64,000 nt of DNA from Pseudomonas sp. DG56-2 (GCF_004803755.1 NZ_CP032311.1:1380501-1444500), one strand, 5' to 3'. Positions 21,476-32,137 are shown, counted from the first letter of the stretch. Notes: generated by a model from the letters alone, not told the origin. Made by a program: numbers and translations.

Positions 21476-23716
21476 ATGGTACAGGTGAGAGTACACCAGC
21501 CGGTCAACACCGACGGCAGTATCAATCTCGAAGCATGGCTGGATCATGTGGTGAGCGTCGACCTGGCGCTGGACCGTGAAGCGCTTAAAGAGGCTTGCGA
21601 GTTCGCTCAGGAAATCGAGAAAAAGGGCAACCCGGCCAAGCATTCCTGGGCTGACGGAACCTCGAGTTTCCAGGCCGGCCTGGAAATTGCCGAAATCCTT
21701 GCCGACCTCAAGCTCGACCAGGACTCCCTGGTCGCTGCGGTTATCTACCGTGCCGTGCGTGAAGGCAAGGTGACCCTGGCCGAAGTCGGTCAGCGTTTTG
21801 GTCCAGTGGTGTCCAAGCTCATCGACGGCGTGCTGCGCATGGCCGCTATCAGCGCCAGTCTCAGCCCACGTCAATCGCTGGTACTGGGTTCGCAAGCGCA
21901 AGTCGAGAACCTGCGCAAAATGCTCGTGGCCATGGTCGATGACGTGCGCGTGGCGCTGATCAAGCTGGCCGAACGTACCTGTGCAATTCGCGCGGTCAAG
22001 GGTGCTGACGACGAGAAGCGCAACCGTGTCGCCCGCGAAGTTTTCGATATCTACGCGCCCCTGGCGCACCGCCTGGGTATCGGTCATATCAAGTGGGAGT
22101 TGGAGGACCTGTCCTTCCGCTACCTGGAGCCCGATCAATACAAGCAGATCGCCAAACTGTTGCATGAGCGGCGCCTGGACCGTGAACGCTTCATCAGCGA
22201 TGTGATGAACCAGCTGCAGAACGAACTGCTGGCCACCGGGGTCAAGGCCGATATCAGCGGCCGAGCCAAGCACATCTATTCGATCTGGCGCAAAATGCAG
22301 CGCAAAGGCCTGGAGTTCAGCCAGATCTACGACGTGCGAGCGGTGCGTGTACTGGTTCCGGAAATGCGCGACTGCTACACCGCGTTGGGGATCGTGCATA
22401 CCCTATGGCGGCACATCCCCAAAGAGTTCGATGACTACATCGCCAACCCCAAGGAAAACGGCTACCGCTCGCTGCACACTGCCGTTATTGGTCCTGAAGG
22501 CAAGGTGCTTGAAGTCCAGATCCGAACCCATGCCATGCACGAGGAAGCCGAACTCGGCGTGTGTGCGCACTGGCGTTACAAGGGTACCGATGTCAAATCC
22601 AGCTCCAACCATTACGAGGAGAAAATTTCCTGGTTGCGTCAGGTGTTGGAGTGGCACGAAGAATTGGGCGACATCGGCGGCCTGGCCGAGCAGTTGCGGG
22701 TGGATATCGAACCGGACCGGGTGTATGTCTTTACCCCGGACGGGCACGCCATCGACCTGCCCAAAGGTGCTACGCCGCTGGATTTCGCCTACCGGGTGCA
22801 TACCGAGATCGGTCACAACTGCCGTGGCGCGAAAATCAATGGGCGGATCGTGCCGCTCAACTACAGCCTGCAGACTGGCGAGCAGGTCGAGATCATCACC
22901 AGCAAGCACGGCAATCCGAGCCGCGACTGGTTGAACTCCAACCTGGGTTACGTCACCACCTCGCGGGCGCGGGCCAAGATCGTCCACTGGTTCAAGCTAC
23001 AGGCGCGTGACCAGAACGTCGCGGCCGGTAAAACCCTGCTCGAGCGCGAGCTCAACCGTTTGGGACTGCCGCAGGTGGACTTCGAACGGTTGGCGGAAAA
23101 AGCCAATCTCAAGGCCGCCGAGGACATGTTCGCGTCGCTCGGGGCTGGCGATTTGCGTCTGGCGCATCTGGTCAACGCGGCGCAGCAACTGGTGGAACCG
23201 GAGCGCAGCGGGCATATCGAGTTGGTGCCACGCAAAGCCACCGGCTACAAGCCGGGCAAGCGCGGCGATATCCAGATCCAGGGCGTCGGCAACCTGCTCA
23301 CGCAAATGGCCGGTTGCTGCCAGCCATTGCCGGGAGACGCGATTGTCGGCTACATCACCGTAGGCCGTGGTGTAACCATCCACCGTCAGGATTGCGCCTC
23401 GGTGCTGCAACTGGCCGGGCGTGAACCGGAGCGGATTATCCAGGTAAGCTGGGGGCCGGTACCGGTGCAAACCTATCCGGTGGATATCATCATTCGTGCC
23501 TACGACCGCCCAGGCTTGCTGCGAGATGTCTCCCAGGTATTGCTCAACGAGCGAATTAACGTTCTGGCGGTCAACACCCGCTCGAACAAGGAAGACAACA
23601 CGGCGCTGATGTCGCTGACTATCGAGATTCCTGGCCTGGATGCCCTTGGGCGCCTGCTGGGGCGGATCTCGCAGTTGCCGAACATCATCGAGACGCGGCG
23701 TAACCGTACGCCTTGA
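21476..23716 (+). CDS. relA: (p)ppGpp synthetase RelA
   Basis: 746-residue stringent-response enzyme that makes pppGpp/ppGpp on ribosomes stalled with uncharged tRNA. The N-terminal hydrolase-like domain lacks the HD pair of SpoT (it reads AAVIYRAVREGKV), so it should be synthetase only. The synthetase domain includes FSQIYDVRAVRVLV and NPKENGYRSLHT. TGS (VYVFTPDGHAIDLPKGAT), the zinc-finger segment with GCCQPLPGD, and a C-terminal ACT domain follow. Start ATG 21476 with a GGAAAGG upstream. Confidence 0.96.
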   Translation: MVQVRVHQPVNTDGSINLEAWLDHVVSVDLALDREALKEACEFAQEIEKKGNPAKHSWADGTSSFQAGLEIAEILADLKLDQDSLVAAVIYRAVREGKVTLAEVGQRFGPVVSKLIDGVLRMAAISASLSPRQSLVLGSQAQVENLRKMLVAMVDDVRVALIKLAERTCAIRAVKGADDEKRNRVAREVFDIYAPLAHRLGIGHIKWELEDLSFRYLEPDQYKQIAKLLHERRLDRERFISDVMNQLQNELLATGVKADISGRAKHIYSIWRKMQRKGLEFSQIYDVRAVRVLVPEMRDCYTALGIVHTLWRHIPKEFDDYIANPKENGYRSLHTAVIGPEGKVLEVQIRTHAMHEEAELGVCAHWRYKGTDVKSSSNHYEEKISWLRQVLEWHEELGDIGGLAEQLRVDIEPDRVYVFTPDGHAIDLPKGATPLDFAYRVHTEIGHNCRGAKINGRIVPLNYSLQTGEQVEIITSKHGNPSRDWLNSNLGYVTTSRARAKIVHWFKLQARDQNVAAGKTLLERELNRLGLPQVDFERLAEKANLKAAEDMFASLGAGDLRLAHLVNAAQQLVEPERSGHIELVPRKATGYKPGKRGDIQIQGVGNLLTQMAGCCQPLPGDAIVGYITVGRGVTIHRQDCASVLQLAGREPERIIQVSWGPVPVQTYPVDIIIRAYDRPGLLRDVSQVLLNERINVLAVNTRSNKEDNTALMSLTIEIPGLDALGRLLGRISQLPNIIETRRNRTP

Positions 23717-23730
23717 GACTGTCATCGCGC

Positions 23731-23768
23731 AGCCCGCCCCGCAGTGTGGGGGCGGGCTAGCCTCGCGA
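23731..23768. repeat. REP-like palindromic element
   Basis: AGCCCGCCCC (23731-23740) pairs with GGGGCGGGCT (23749-23758). The right part, GTGGGGGCGGGCTAGCCTCGC, strongly resembles the GTGGGAGCGGGCTTGC core of Pseudomonas REP sequences, with a few differences. It sits between relA and mazG. No T tract follows, so it is a repeat rather than a classical terminator. Confidence 0.65.
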
Positions 23769-23789
23769 AGGCCCCAGCAGAGAGCACCG

Positions 23790-24620
23790 ATGTATACCCT
23801 AGACGACCTGCTTCACCTCATGGCCCGACTGCGTGACCCGCAGCACGGTTGCCCATGGGATTTGAAGCAGACCTACGCGACCATCATTCCCTATACCCTG
23901 GAAGAAGCCTATGAAGTGGCCGACGCGATCGAGCGCGGCGATTTCGAGCACTTGCAGGGGGAGTTGGGCGACCTGCTGTTCCAGGTCGTCTATTACAGCC
24001 AGTTGGCCCGTGAAGAAGGGCGATTCGAATTTGCCGGGGTAATCGACAGCATTACCCGCAAGCTTATCCGTCGTCACCCTCACGTGTTTCCCACCGGCGA
24101 GCTGTACGCGTCATTGGATACGCCAAAGCTCGACGAGGCCGAGGTCAAGCAGCGCTGGGAGCAGATCAAGGCTCAGGAGCGCGCCGAAAAAGGCGTTCCC
24201 GAACAGCTGTCGTTGCTTGACGATGTGCCGGCCGCCTTGCCAGCGTTGTCCCGGGCCGCCAAGCTGCAAAAGCGTACGGCCCAGGTCGGCTTCGATTGGC
24301 CCGATCCTTTGCCGGTGCTGGACAAGGTTCGAGAAGAACTCGACGAAGTGCTGCAAGCGATGGCCGACAATGACAGCGAGGCGTTGGCCGATGAACTCGG
24401 TGACCTGCTGTTTGCCACGGTCAATCTGGCCCGGCATTTGAAAGTCGACCCGGAAAACGCCTTGCGCGGCGCGAATCAAAAGTTTGAACGACGTTTCCGT
24501 TTTATCGAGCAGGCATTGCGCGACAGTGGGCGTCCGATTGAAGATTGCACCCTAGAAGACATGGATGCGCTTTGGGGCGAAGCCAAACGTCAGGAAAAGA
24601 ACCTGCCCAGCTGCGGCTGA
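23790..24620 (+). CDS. mazG: Nucleoside triphosphate pyrophosphohydrolase MazG
   Basis: 276-residue enzyme hydrolysing NTPs to NMPs, reported to lower ppGpp and to clean nucleotide pools. It has two tandem MazG domains; both show the E-x-x-E-x12-28-E-x-x-D metal motif (EEAYEVADAI...LQGELGDLLFQV and REELDEVLQAM...LADELGDLLFATV). The ATG at 23790 starts the conserved MYTLDDLLHLMARLRDPQHGCPWD; the extra upstream frame overlaps relA's end and the REP-like element. Adjacent to relA as in many gammaproteobacteria. Confidence 0.94.
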   Translation: MYTLDDLLHLMARLRDPQHGCPWDLKQTYATIIPYTLEEAYEVADAIERGDFEHLQGELGDLLFQVVYYSQLAREEGRFEFAGVIDSITRKLIRRHPHVFPTGELYASLDTPKLDEAEVKQRWEQIKAQERAEKGVPEQLSLLDDVPAALPALSRAAKLQKRTAQVGFDWPDPLPVLDKVREELDEVLQAMADNDSEALADELGDLLFATVNLARHLKVDPENALRGANQKFERRFRFIEQALRDSGRPIEDCTLEDMDALWGEAKRQEKNLPSCG

Positions 24621-24645
24621 GTAGACGCACATAAGTGAGTGAACG

Positions 24646-25185
24646 ATGAGCCTTTCCCTTCGTGACCAATTGCTCAAAGCCGGTCTGGTTAACCAGAAGC
24701 AGGTCAAGCAGGTCAGTAAAGAGCAGAAAAAACAGAAGCGCCTGGAGCATAAGGGCCAGGTCGAAGTTGACGATACCCAGCAGCGGCTGGCCAAGGAAGC
24801 CATGGCCGAGAAAGCCAAGCGCGACCAGGAACTGAACCGCCAGCAGCAGGAGAAAGCCGAGCAGAAGGCCCGTGCCGCCCAGGTCAAGCAATTGATCGAG
24901 GTGTCGCGCCTGCCTAAGTTGACCACCGAGGACTACTACAACTTCGTCGACGACAAGAAGGTCAAGCGGCTGTCGGTCAATGCCCTGATGCGCAGCAAGC
25001 TGAGCAGCGGCTCACTGGCCATCGTTGCCCATGGTGGGGGGTACGAGGTTATCCCGCGCGAAGCGGCACTGAAGATCCAGGAGCGCGATCCCAAGCGTAT
25101 TGTCCTGCTCAACACTCAGGTCGACGAGCCGGATGCCGATGATCCTTACGCAGCCTATGTGATCCCTGATGATCTAATGTGGTAA
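24646..25185 (+). CDS. DUF2058 protein (YaiL-like)
   Basis: 179-residue soluble protein of unknown molecular role. The N-terminal half is highly charged and probably a long coiled coil (KQVKQVSKEQKKQKRLEHKG through the repeated Gln/Lys/Glu stretch to about residue 85). The C-terminal half is a small globular domain (TEDYYNFVDDKKVKRLSVN). It follows mazG by 25 bases and is probably cotranscribed. A strong terminator follows. Confidence 0.85.
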   Translation: MSLSLRDQLLKAGLVNQKQVKQVSKEQKKQKRLEHKGQVEVDDTQQRLAKEAMAEKAKRDQELNRQQQEKAEQKARAAQVKQLIEVSRLPKLTTEDYYNFVDDKKVKRLSVNALMRSKLSSGSLAIVAHGGGYEVIPREAALKIQERDPKRIVLLNTQVDEPDADDPYAAYVIPDDLMW

Positions 25186-25190
25186 ACACG

Positions 25191-25221
25191 ACAAACCCCG
25201 CCTTGGCGGGGTTTGTTCTTT
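25191..25221 (+). terminator. Rho-independent terminator after the DUF2058 gene
   Basis: ACAAACCCCGCC-TT-GGCGGGGTTTGT forms a 12-bp stem followed by TCTTTCT. It begins six bases after the stop codon and ends the mazG-DUF2058 transcript. Because the flanking AAA/TTT are symmetric it may also serve the convergent small gene. Confidence 0.9.
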
Positions 25222-25228
25222 CTGCAGG

Positions 25229-25411
25229 CTATTCCTGCTGCCGCCTGGCCTCCAGGCATTCCAGTTCGATTCGATAGTTATGGGCTTCATGCTCGGTATG
25301 GAACATGCCTACCAGTTCGCCTTGTTGGTGCACATCCCAGATGCGTACACCCGCAGCCAGGACTTCGTAGGACATTCTGTTGTCGTCGTGCTCAGTTACT
25401 TTGACAGTCAT
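25229..25411 (-). CDS. Small conserved hypothetical protein
   Basis: 60-residue acidic soluble protein. The start at 25411 (MTVKVTEHDDNRMSYEV) is chosen because GGAG lies 7 bases upstream. The sequence looks like a small beta-sheet protein (YEVLAAGVRIWDVH, LVGMFHTEHEAHNYRIELE). No recognised family. It is convergent with the DUF2058 gene, with their stops separated by a terminator. Confidence 0.68.
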   Translation of the reverse strand: MTVKVTEHDDNRMSYEVLAAGVRIWDVHQQGELVGMFHTEHEAHNYRIELECLEARRQQE

Positions 25412-25536
25412 CTGCAAACTCCGATTCAGTTACCTGCGGCACCTTGTCGCAGGTCTCTTTTATAGAGTTTGTTAGCTGGCTACGTAAATGCTTGGCGCAT
25501 GAAACATCTTTCATGCAGGCGTCTAATCGCTCGCGT

Positions 25537-25569
25537 AAAAAAAAGAAACCCCGCACCGGGCGGGGTTTC
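25537..25569 (-). terminator. Rho-independent terminator of the purMN transcript
   Basis: GAAACCCCGC (25545-25554) pairs with GCGGGGTTTC (25560-25569). The eight A at 25537-25544 read as a T run on the minus strand. It lies just after the DUF3108 gene stop on that strand. Confidence 0.9.
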
Positions 25570-25595
25570 AGCGTAACCAGCAGCAGGGCGATAAA

Positions 25596-26306
25596 TCAGT
25601 TGCCCTTGACCGCCTTGCCGTCAACCGTACCGTCCTGCAGCACGATTACGTACTCTTTACCGTCGGTCTCGACCTGGCGTAGTTGTACCAGCAGGTAATC
25701 CCAGTCTTTGGCAAACCACAGCTCGGTGATGCGCTTGCTCTGGCTTGGATCGCGTACGCGCTCGACCTTGATGGCTTCGACCTGACCGGTCTTGGTGGTG
25801 ACTTTTTCGGTACCCAGGACGCGGAAGTCATAGGTGTCGATCTCGTCGCCATCGACCACTTGGTAGCTGACGCTCTTCTTGCCGGCGGCCACATCGTGTT
25901 GCAAGGCCAGTTGGTAGGTGGACTTGTCCAGTACGCCGCGGTTAAGCGGCAGCTTGACTGCATCACCACGGTCGGAGCCGGTAATGAGCTTGCTGTTCCA
26001 GTCGAAGTCGAGGTCGACCTTCTTGGCTTTGCCCAGGCCGCCACGTTCGAAGTGGTAGGTCTGTGGCAGCAGCGTGTCCTTGTCCAGGCGCAGGGTACTT
26101 TGCTCGGTCAGGCTGGCGATCATCATCGATGCCTTGAAGTTGAGGCTCCAGGTACCGTTGGCGTTCTTTTCCAGGCTGCGTTCAGCGGTGCCGCTCATTG
26201 GCAGCTGTTTCCAGTCGGCGGTGTAGCTGGCCGAGAATGGCTTCAGATCGGCTGCCTGAAGTGGCAGTGCGAGCACGGCAAGTGCGAAGAGCAGGGCGCG
26301 ACGCAT
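25596..26306 (-). CDS. DUF3108 periplasmic protein
   Basis: 236-residue protein with a signal peptide (MRRALLFALAVLALPLQAA) and a beta-rich body (SASYTADWKQLPMSGTAERSLE, SYQVVDGDEIDTYDFRVLG, ITELWFAKDWDYLLVQL), the DUF3108 pattern. Function unknown; the fold is probably a lipocalin-like or outer-membrane-lipid-binding barrel. It starts 8 bases after the purN stop and ends at a terminator, so it is the last gene of a purM-purN-DUF3108 operon. Confidence 0.83.
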   Translation of the reverse strand: MRRALLFALAVLALPLQAADLKPFSASYTADWKQLPMSGTAERSLEKNANGTWSLNFKASMMIASLTEQSTLRLDKDTLLPQTYHFERGGLGKAKKVDLDFDWNSKLITGSDRGDAVKLPLNRGVLDKSTYQLALQHDVAAGKKSVSYQVVDGDEIDTYDFRVLGTEKVTTKTGQVEAIKVERVRDPSQSKRITELWFAKDWDYLLVQLRQVETDGKEYVIVLQDGTVDGKAVKGN

Positions 26307-26314
26307 ATTATCTC

Positions 26315-26967
26315 CTAGGGTCGAATCAAGTGGCCGCTGGCCGCCAGGGGCTGGCCATCCAGTAGAGCACCGTGCTCGCCCAGGCGCAAACGACCTTCGG
26401 CAAACCAGCGCACCGCCAGCGGGTAAATCTGATGTTCCTGGCGGTGAACCCTTTGCGCCAGGCTTTCCGGTGTGTCGTCCAACTCTACCGGTATTACTGC
26501 CTGTACGACCAGCGGCCCGCCATCGAGTTCCTCGGTAACGAAATGCACGCTGCAGCCATGCTCGCCGTCACCGGCCTCGAGGGCGCGCTGATGGGTGTGC
26601 AGACCTTTGTACTTGGGCAATAGCGATGGATGGATGTTCAGCAGGCGGCCGTGATAATGGCGTACGAATCCTGCGCTGAGGATGCGCATGAAACCGGCCA
26701 GTACCACCAACTGCGGCTGGTAGCCATCGATCAGTTCGACCAGGGCCGTGTCGAATGCCTCGCGACCGTCAAAGGCCTTGTGGTCGAGCACGGCGGTATC
26801 GATACCTGCATCGCGGGCGCGCTGCAGGCCATAAGCATCGGCACGATTGGAAATGACCGCGCGGATTCGCACCGGGCTATCGCCGGTGCGAACGCTGTCG
26901 ATCAAGGCTTGCAGGTTACTGCCGGTGCCAGACAGCAGCACCACAACGTCACAAGTCTTGCTTGGCA

Positions 26968-26968
<1 letters not shown>
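26315..26968 (-). CDS. purN: Phosphoribosylglycinamide formyltransferase PurN
   Basis: 217-residue enzyme for the third step of purine synthesis, transferring formyl from 10-formyl-THF to GAR. It has LLSGTGSNLQALID at the GAR-binding loop, the catalytic triad segment RLLNIHPSLLPKYKGLHTH (Asn-His) and the Asp in HFVTEELDGGPLV. The start at 26968 shares its first base with the purM stop, so translation is coupled; the 25 upstream codons of the longer frame lie inside purM. Confidence 0.95.
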
Positions 26969-28026
<1,058 letters not shown>

Positions 28027-28371
28027 GATCCAGGCCTTTAGGGGGGAGGGATTCAGGGGAATCGACCGTGACCTGCCAGGCATAGCGCAGGGTAATCCTG
28101 CTACCTGACCGTCGCCGGTCTGCGAAGGCGCGCGATTTTATCAGGGTTGCCCCGTAGCGGCCATCCTCAGGCCGACGGGCAGGGCCCAGATCAGCTAAAA
28201 AAATCGTCTTTAACCGTGTCCGACTGGTTGCCAGGGCGCAGGCTGTATAAGGTATAGCAAAGGCTATTCGATGAAATCGGGCGCAGTGGCTGAATGTTTT
28301 GCACGGTGCTGCGGTCATAGCCACGTTCTTCTATAAGCATCGCTTCTTTATTACCAGGACAGGAATCCTCC
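28027..28371. other. Divergent promoter region, purM / DUF2066
   Basis: 345 bases between the divergent purM and DUF2066 genes. It should hold both promoters. The right half is AT-richer with several TATAA-like words (28249-28260, 28331-28342), but no clear -35/-10 pair, operator or RNA gene could be fixed by eye. Confidence 0.4.
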
Positions 28372-29439
28372 ATGCGTTTGCGTAATTACCTGACCATTGG
28401 CTGTCTTGCCTTGTTTGCATGCTCGGCCCAGGCCGAAACCGTCTCTAGCCTTTATCAGGTCCGCGAGCCGGTCGATGGCCAGGGCGCCGAAGCCCGCGCC
28501 CAAGCTACAAGCAAAGCCCTGGACACCCTCGTGTTGCGCCTGACGGGCGACCCCAAGGCACCACAGAGTCCGGCCTTGGCCGGGTTGCGCAAGGATCCGC
28601 AACAAATCATCAGTCAGTTCGGTTTCGAAGCTGGGCCACCGGAGACCGTACTGGTGGATTTCGATCCGGGTACCACCGAGCGTACCTTGCGTCAGGCGGG
28701 TCTGGCACTGTGGGGCAACAACCGCCCCTCGATCCTCGGCTGGTGGCTGAATGACAGCGTTGAAGGCTCAAGCCTGGTCGGCGATGGCCAGGGCAGTGCC
28801 GAGCCGTTGCGCCGTGCGGCCCAGCACCGCGGCCTGCCATTGCGTCTGCCGTTGGCGGACCTCAATGAACAATTGGTGGCAACGGCCAAGAATCTTGAAG
28901 GTGCCGATCCTGCGCCACTGCGCGATGCATCCGAACGTTATGGCGCTGATGCGCTGCTGGCCGTTCATGCCAGCGAGGCCGATGGCAAATGGCAGGGCAT
29001 CTGGCGCCTGTGGTTGGGGGACCAGCGCGAACAGGGCAAGGTCGAGGGCGCCGATCAGGCTGCATTGGCAGATGCCGTAATGCTTGCGGTGAGCAATCGC
29101 CTGGCGCCGCGTTTTGTCGCCCGCCCCGGTGCCAGCAGCGATATGCAAGTGCAGGTCCAGGGGATGAACCTGGCTCGCTATGCCGAGCTGGGCCGGGTGC
29201 TGGAGCCCTATGGTGCACGCCTCAATCAGGTCGACGGCGATACCCTTACTTACCAGGTGACCGGCAACAGCGATCAGTTGCGTGCCCAGCTCGGTCTGGC
29301 CAAGCTCCAGGAGCTGCCCGCCGAGGCGCCGGTACAAGCGCCAGTTGCCGATCCAGCCACTCAAGCCACTGCGGCTAATCCGGCAGCAGCTCAGGCCGCT
29401 GCCCCTAAACCGTTCAATGGCCTGCGTTTTCGCTGGTAG
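28372..29439 (+). CDS. DUF2066 exported protein
   Basis: 355-residue exported protein of unknown function. Signal peptide MRLRNYLTIGCLALFACSAQA, then DUF2066 features (LYQVREPVDGQGAEARAQATSKALDTLVLRLTG, ILGWWLND). The C-terminal 40 residues are a low-complexity Ala/Pro/Gln linker ending in KPFNGLRFRW. It precedes a PerM-family permease gene by 14 bases, and hda follows. This purMN-DUF2066-permease-hda order is familiar in Pseudomonas. Confidence 0.85.
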   Translation: MRLRNYLTIGCLALFACSAQAETVSSLYQVREPVDGQGAEARAQATSKALDTLVLRLTGDPKAPQSPALAGLRKDPQQIISQFGFEAGPPETVLVDFDPGTTERTLRQAGLALWGNNRPSILGWWLNDSVEGSSLVGDGQGSAEPLRRAAQHRGLPLRLPLADLNEQLVATAKNLEGADPAPLRDASERYGADALLAVHASEADGKWQGIWRLWLGDQREQGKVEGADQAALADAVMLAVSNRLAPRFVARPGASSDMQVQVQGMNLARYAELGRVLEPYGARLNQVDGDTLTYQVTGNSDQLRAQLGLAKLQELPAEAPVQAPVADPATQATAANPAAAQAAAPKPFNGLRFRW

Positions 29440-29453
29440 TACCGAGGTTGTCC

Positions 29454-30527
29454 ATGACTGATATGCGTCGCTGGGTCTGGCTGGGCGTAGCGCTGCTGTG
29501 CGCAGCCTTGTTGTACTGGCTGCACCCGATCCTTTCGCCTTTTCTGGTAGGCATCATGCTCGCCTACCTGGCGGACCCGCTGGTCGATCGCCTGGAGCGT
29601 GCCGGAATGTCCCGCACCTGGGGCGTGGTACTGGTCTTTACCCTGTTTACCTTGCTGCTGACGTTGTTGTTGCTGGTGTTGGTGCCGATGCTGGCCAAAC
29701 AATTGATACGACTCTACGAGCTGGCGCCGCAAATGCTCGACTGGCTGCAGCATGACGCGCTGCCCTGGGTGCAGACGCGACTGGGGCTGGCCGACGGGTT
29801 CTGGAAGTTCGACAAGATCAAGGCTGCCATTAGTGGCCATATGGGGCAGACCACCGACATCGTCGGGGTCATTCTGTCCCAGGCCACGGCGTCAGGCCTG
29901 GCGTTGCTGGGCTGGTTGGCCAATCTGGTGCTGATTCCGGTGGTGAGCTTCTATCTGCTACGCGACTGGGACTTGATGATGGCCAAGATCCGCCGACTGT
30001 TGCCGCGCCAGCGTGAGGAAAGGGTGGTGGCACTGGCCGCGGAGTGCCATGAAGTGCTGGGCGCTTTCGTTCGCGGTCAACTGCTGGTGATGCTGGCGTT
30101 GGGCATCATCTACGCTTCTGGCCTGATGTTGGTCGGCCTTGAACTGGGCCTGTTGATTGGCTTGCTGGCGGGGCTGGCAGCGATCGTGCCGTACATGGGT
30201 TTCATCATCGGCATCGGCGCGGCAATGATTGCCGGCTTGTTCCAGTTTGGCGGTGATCCTTATCCGCTGATGGGCATCGCTGCGGTCTTCATGGTCGGCC
30301 AGGCGCTGGAAGGCATGGTCCTGACGCCGCTGCTGGTGGGCGACCGTATCGGCCTGCACCCAGTGGCGGTGATTTTCGCCATTCTGGCCGGCGGTGAACT
30401 GTTCGGATTTACCGGGGTGCTGTTGGCGTTGCCGATGGCCGCGGTAATCATGGTGTTGCTGCGCCATGTCCATGATCTCTATAAAGAGTCGGACATGTAT
30501 GCGGGCGAGATCGACCCGGAGCTCTAG
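29454..30527 (+). CDS. AI-2E/PerM-family inner membrane transporter
   Basis: 357-residue polytopic protein with about eight hydrophobic helices and the PerM/TqsA pattern: an N-terminal pair of helices, an amphipathic stretch (about 75-150), then LANLVLIPVVSFYLLRDWD and the C-terminal GLLAGLAAIVPYMGFIIG / HPVAVIFAILAGGELFGFTGVLLALPMAAV blocks. Substrates vary in the family (autoinducer-2, ions), so none is claimed. ATG 29454 follows a TTG two codons upstream; the ATG is chosen. Confidence 0.87.
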   Translation: MTDMRRWVWLGVALLCAALLYWLHPILSPFLVGIMLAYLADPLVDRLERAGMSRTWGVVLVFTLFTLLLTLLLLVLVPMLAKQLIRLYELAPQMLDWLQHDALPWVQTRLGLADGFWKFDKIKAAISGHMGQTTDIVGVILSQATASGLALLGWLANLVLIPVVSFYLLRDWDLMMAKIRRLLPRQREERVVALAAECHEVLGAFVRGQLLVMLALGIIYASGLMLVGLELGLLIGLLAGLAAIVPYMGFIIGIGAAMIAGLFQFGGDPYPLMGIAAVFMVGQALEGMVLTPLLVGDRIGLHPVAVIFAILAGGELFGFTGVLLALPMAAVIMVLLRHVHDLYKESDMYAGEIDPEL

Positions 30528-30684
30528 CTTAATGGCCAAGGGCTTTCATCGATTATCAGGCGTCGATGCAAGCCTTTGATTTTACTTGTGGTCCGCGCTG
30601 ATTGTGCGACCGGCGCCACGGGTATAAACTTTGCAGACTTTTCACAAAAGGCCCCTTGTGGTTCTTCGGAACTGCCCAGCCAGC

Positions 30685-31389
30685 ATGAAACCGATCCAGT
30701 TGCCCTTGGGTGTGCGTCTGCGTGACGACGCCACCTTCATCAACTATTACCCGGGTGCCAACGCCGCAGCATTGGGCTACGTTGAGCGACTCTGCGAAGC
30801 CGACGCCGGCTGGACCGAAAGCCTGATTTATCTCTGGGGCAAGCAGGGCGTGGGGCGCACCCATTTGCTCCAGGCGGCCTGCCTGCGCTTCGAGCAACTG
30901 GGCGAACCCGCCGTATACTTGCCGCTGGCACAACTGCTCGACCGCGGTGTCGAGCTACTGGACAACCTCGAACAATACGAACTGGTGTGCCTCGACGACC
31001 TGCATGTCATTGCCGGCAAGCCAGAGTGGGAAGAGGCCATGTTCCACTTGTTCAACCGCCTGCGCGATAGTGGTCGGCGGTTGTTGCTGGCAGCCTCCAG
31101 TTCGCCTCGCGAACTGCCGATCAAGCTGGCAGACCTCAAGTCGCGCCTGACCCTGGCGCTGATCTTCCAGATGCGTGCGTTGTCCGACGAAGACAAACTG
31201 CGCGCCCTGCAACTGCGTGCCTCACGGCGTGGCTTGCACCTCACCGATGAGGTCGGGCACTTCATTCTCACCCGCGGCACCCGCAGCATGAGTGCGCTTT
31301 TCGACTTGCTCGAGCGTCTGGATCAGGCCTCGTTGCAGGCTCAACGCAAGCTCACCATCCCGTTTTTGAAAGAAACCTTGGGCTGGTAA
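30685..31389 (+). CDS. hda: DnaA inactivator protein Hda
   Basis: 234-residue AAA+ protein that, with the DNA-loaded beta clamp, makes DnaA hydrolyse ATP and so limits replication initiation. N-terminal MKPIQLPLGVRLRDD carries the clamp-binding QLPLGV-type motif. P-loop YLWGKQGVGRTHLLQA, Walker B LVCLDDLHV and sensor regions are seen. The ATG at 30685 is chosen because the clamp motif should be at the extreme N-terminus; the frame is open 18 codons earlier. Confidence 0.93.
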   Translation: MKPIQLPLGVRLRDDATFINYYPGANAAALGYVERLCEADAGWTESLIYLWGKQGVGRTHLLQAACLRFEQLGEPAVYLPLAQLLDRGVELLDNLEQYELVCLDDLHVIAGKPEWEEAMFHLFNRLRDSGRRLLLAASSSPRELPIKLADLKSRLTLALIFQMRALSDEDKLRALQLRASRRGLHLTDEVGHFILTRGTRSMSALFDLLERLDQASLQAQRKLTIPFLKETLGW

Positions 31390-31504
31390 GGCAGGGTCTA
31401 GAGCCTCGGCACATAAAAGTCACATTTTTTTCGATTGAATTTGCAAATCGACCCGATAGAAGGCATAGTTTCCCCCTCTTTAAATTCCAGACACGGTCGT
31501 GCCC

Positions 31505-32137
31505 ATGCTAAAGCGCTTCGCACCCCTCGTGCCCCTCGCACTTGTGACCCTGCTTTTCGGCTGCGCAGCGCATAGCCCTGTTTCGCAGCAGCAGGTTGAG
31601 CAACCGGTTAGCGCCCAGCTTTCCAGCCAGTCCTCCCTCTCTTCGGTATTCGAAGAAGAAATGGCGACTGAAGAAGAGCTGCAAGACTTCGCCAGCAGCA
31701 AGCCATACCAGCTGCCAGCCCTGGCAGACAACATTCTTGAGCGTGGTATGTCCCTGATCGGTACCCGTTACCGTTTTGGCGGCACCTCCGAGAACACCGG
31801 TTTTGATTGCAGCGGTTTCATCGGTTACCTGTTCCGCGAAGAAGCCGGCGTGAACCTGCCGCGCTCTACCCGCGAAATGATCAACGTGAAGGCCCCGCTG
31901 GTTGCACGTAACAACCTCAAGCCGGGTGACCTGCTGTTCTTCAGCACCAACGGTCGCGGTCGTGTAAGCCATGCCGGGATCTACCTGGGGGATGACCAGT
32001 TCATTCACTCCAGCAGCCGCCGCAGCGGTGGTGTACGTATCGACAAGCTCGGTGATCGCTACTGGAGCAAGACCTTCATTGAAGCCAAGCGCGCCTTGGC
32101 CATGGCACCGACCGCGACCACCATCTCGCGCAACTGA
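31505..32137 (+). CDS. NlpC/P60 lipoprotein endopeptidase 1 (MepS/Spr-like)
   Basis: 210-residue lipoprotein that should cut peptide stems or cross-links in peptidoglycan. The lipobox VTLLFGC gives lipidated Cys around residue 20. The C40 domain shows the catalytic Cys in NTGFDCSGFIGYLF, His in RVSHAGIYLGDDQFIHSS, and the LPRSTREM segment. A Gln/Ser/Glu-rich linker (about 25-60) separates lipid anchor and domain. The ATG at 31505 is preferred to GTG 31499. A second, related gene follows 134 bases downstream. Confidence 0.92.
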   Translation: MLKRFAPLVPLALVTLLFGCAAHSPVSQQQVEQPVSAQLSSQSSLSSVFEEEMATEEELQDFASSKPYQLPALADNILERGMSLIGTRYRFGGTSENTGFDCSGFIGYLFREEAGVNLPRSTREMINVKAPLVARNNLKPGDLLFFSTNGRGRVSHAGIYLGDDQFIHSSSRRSGGVRIDKLGDRYWSKTFIEAKRALAMAPTATTISRN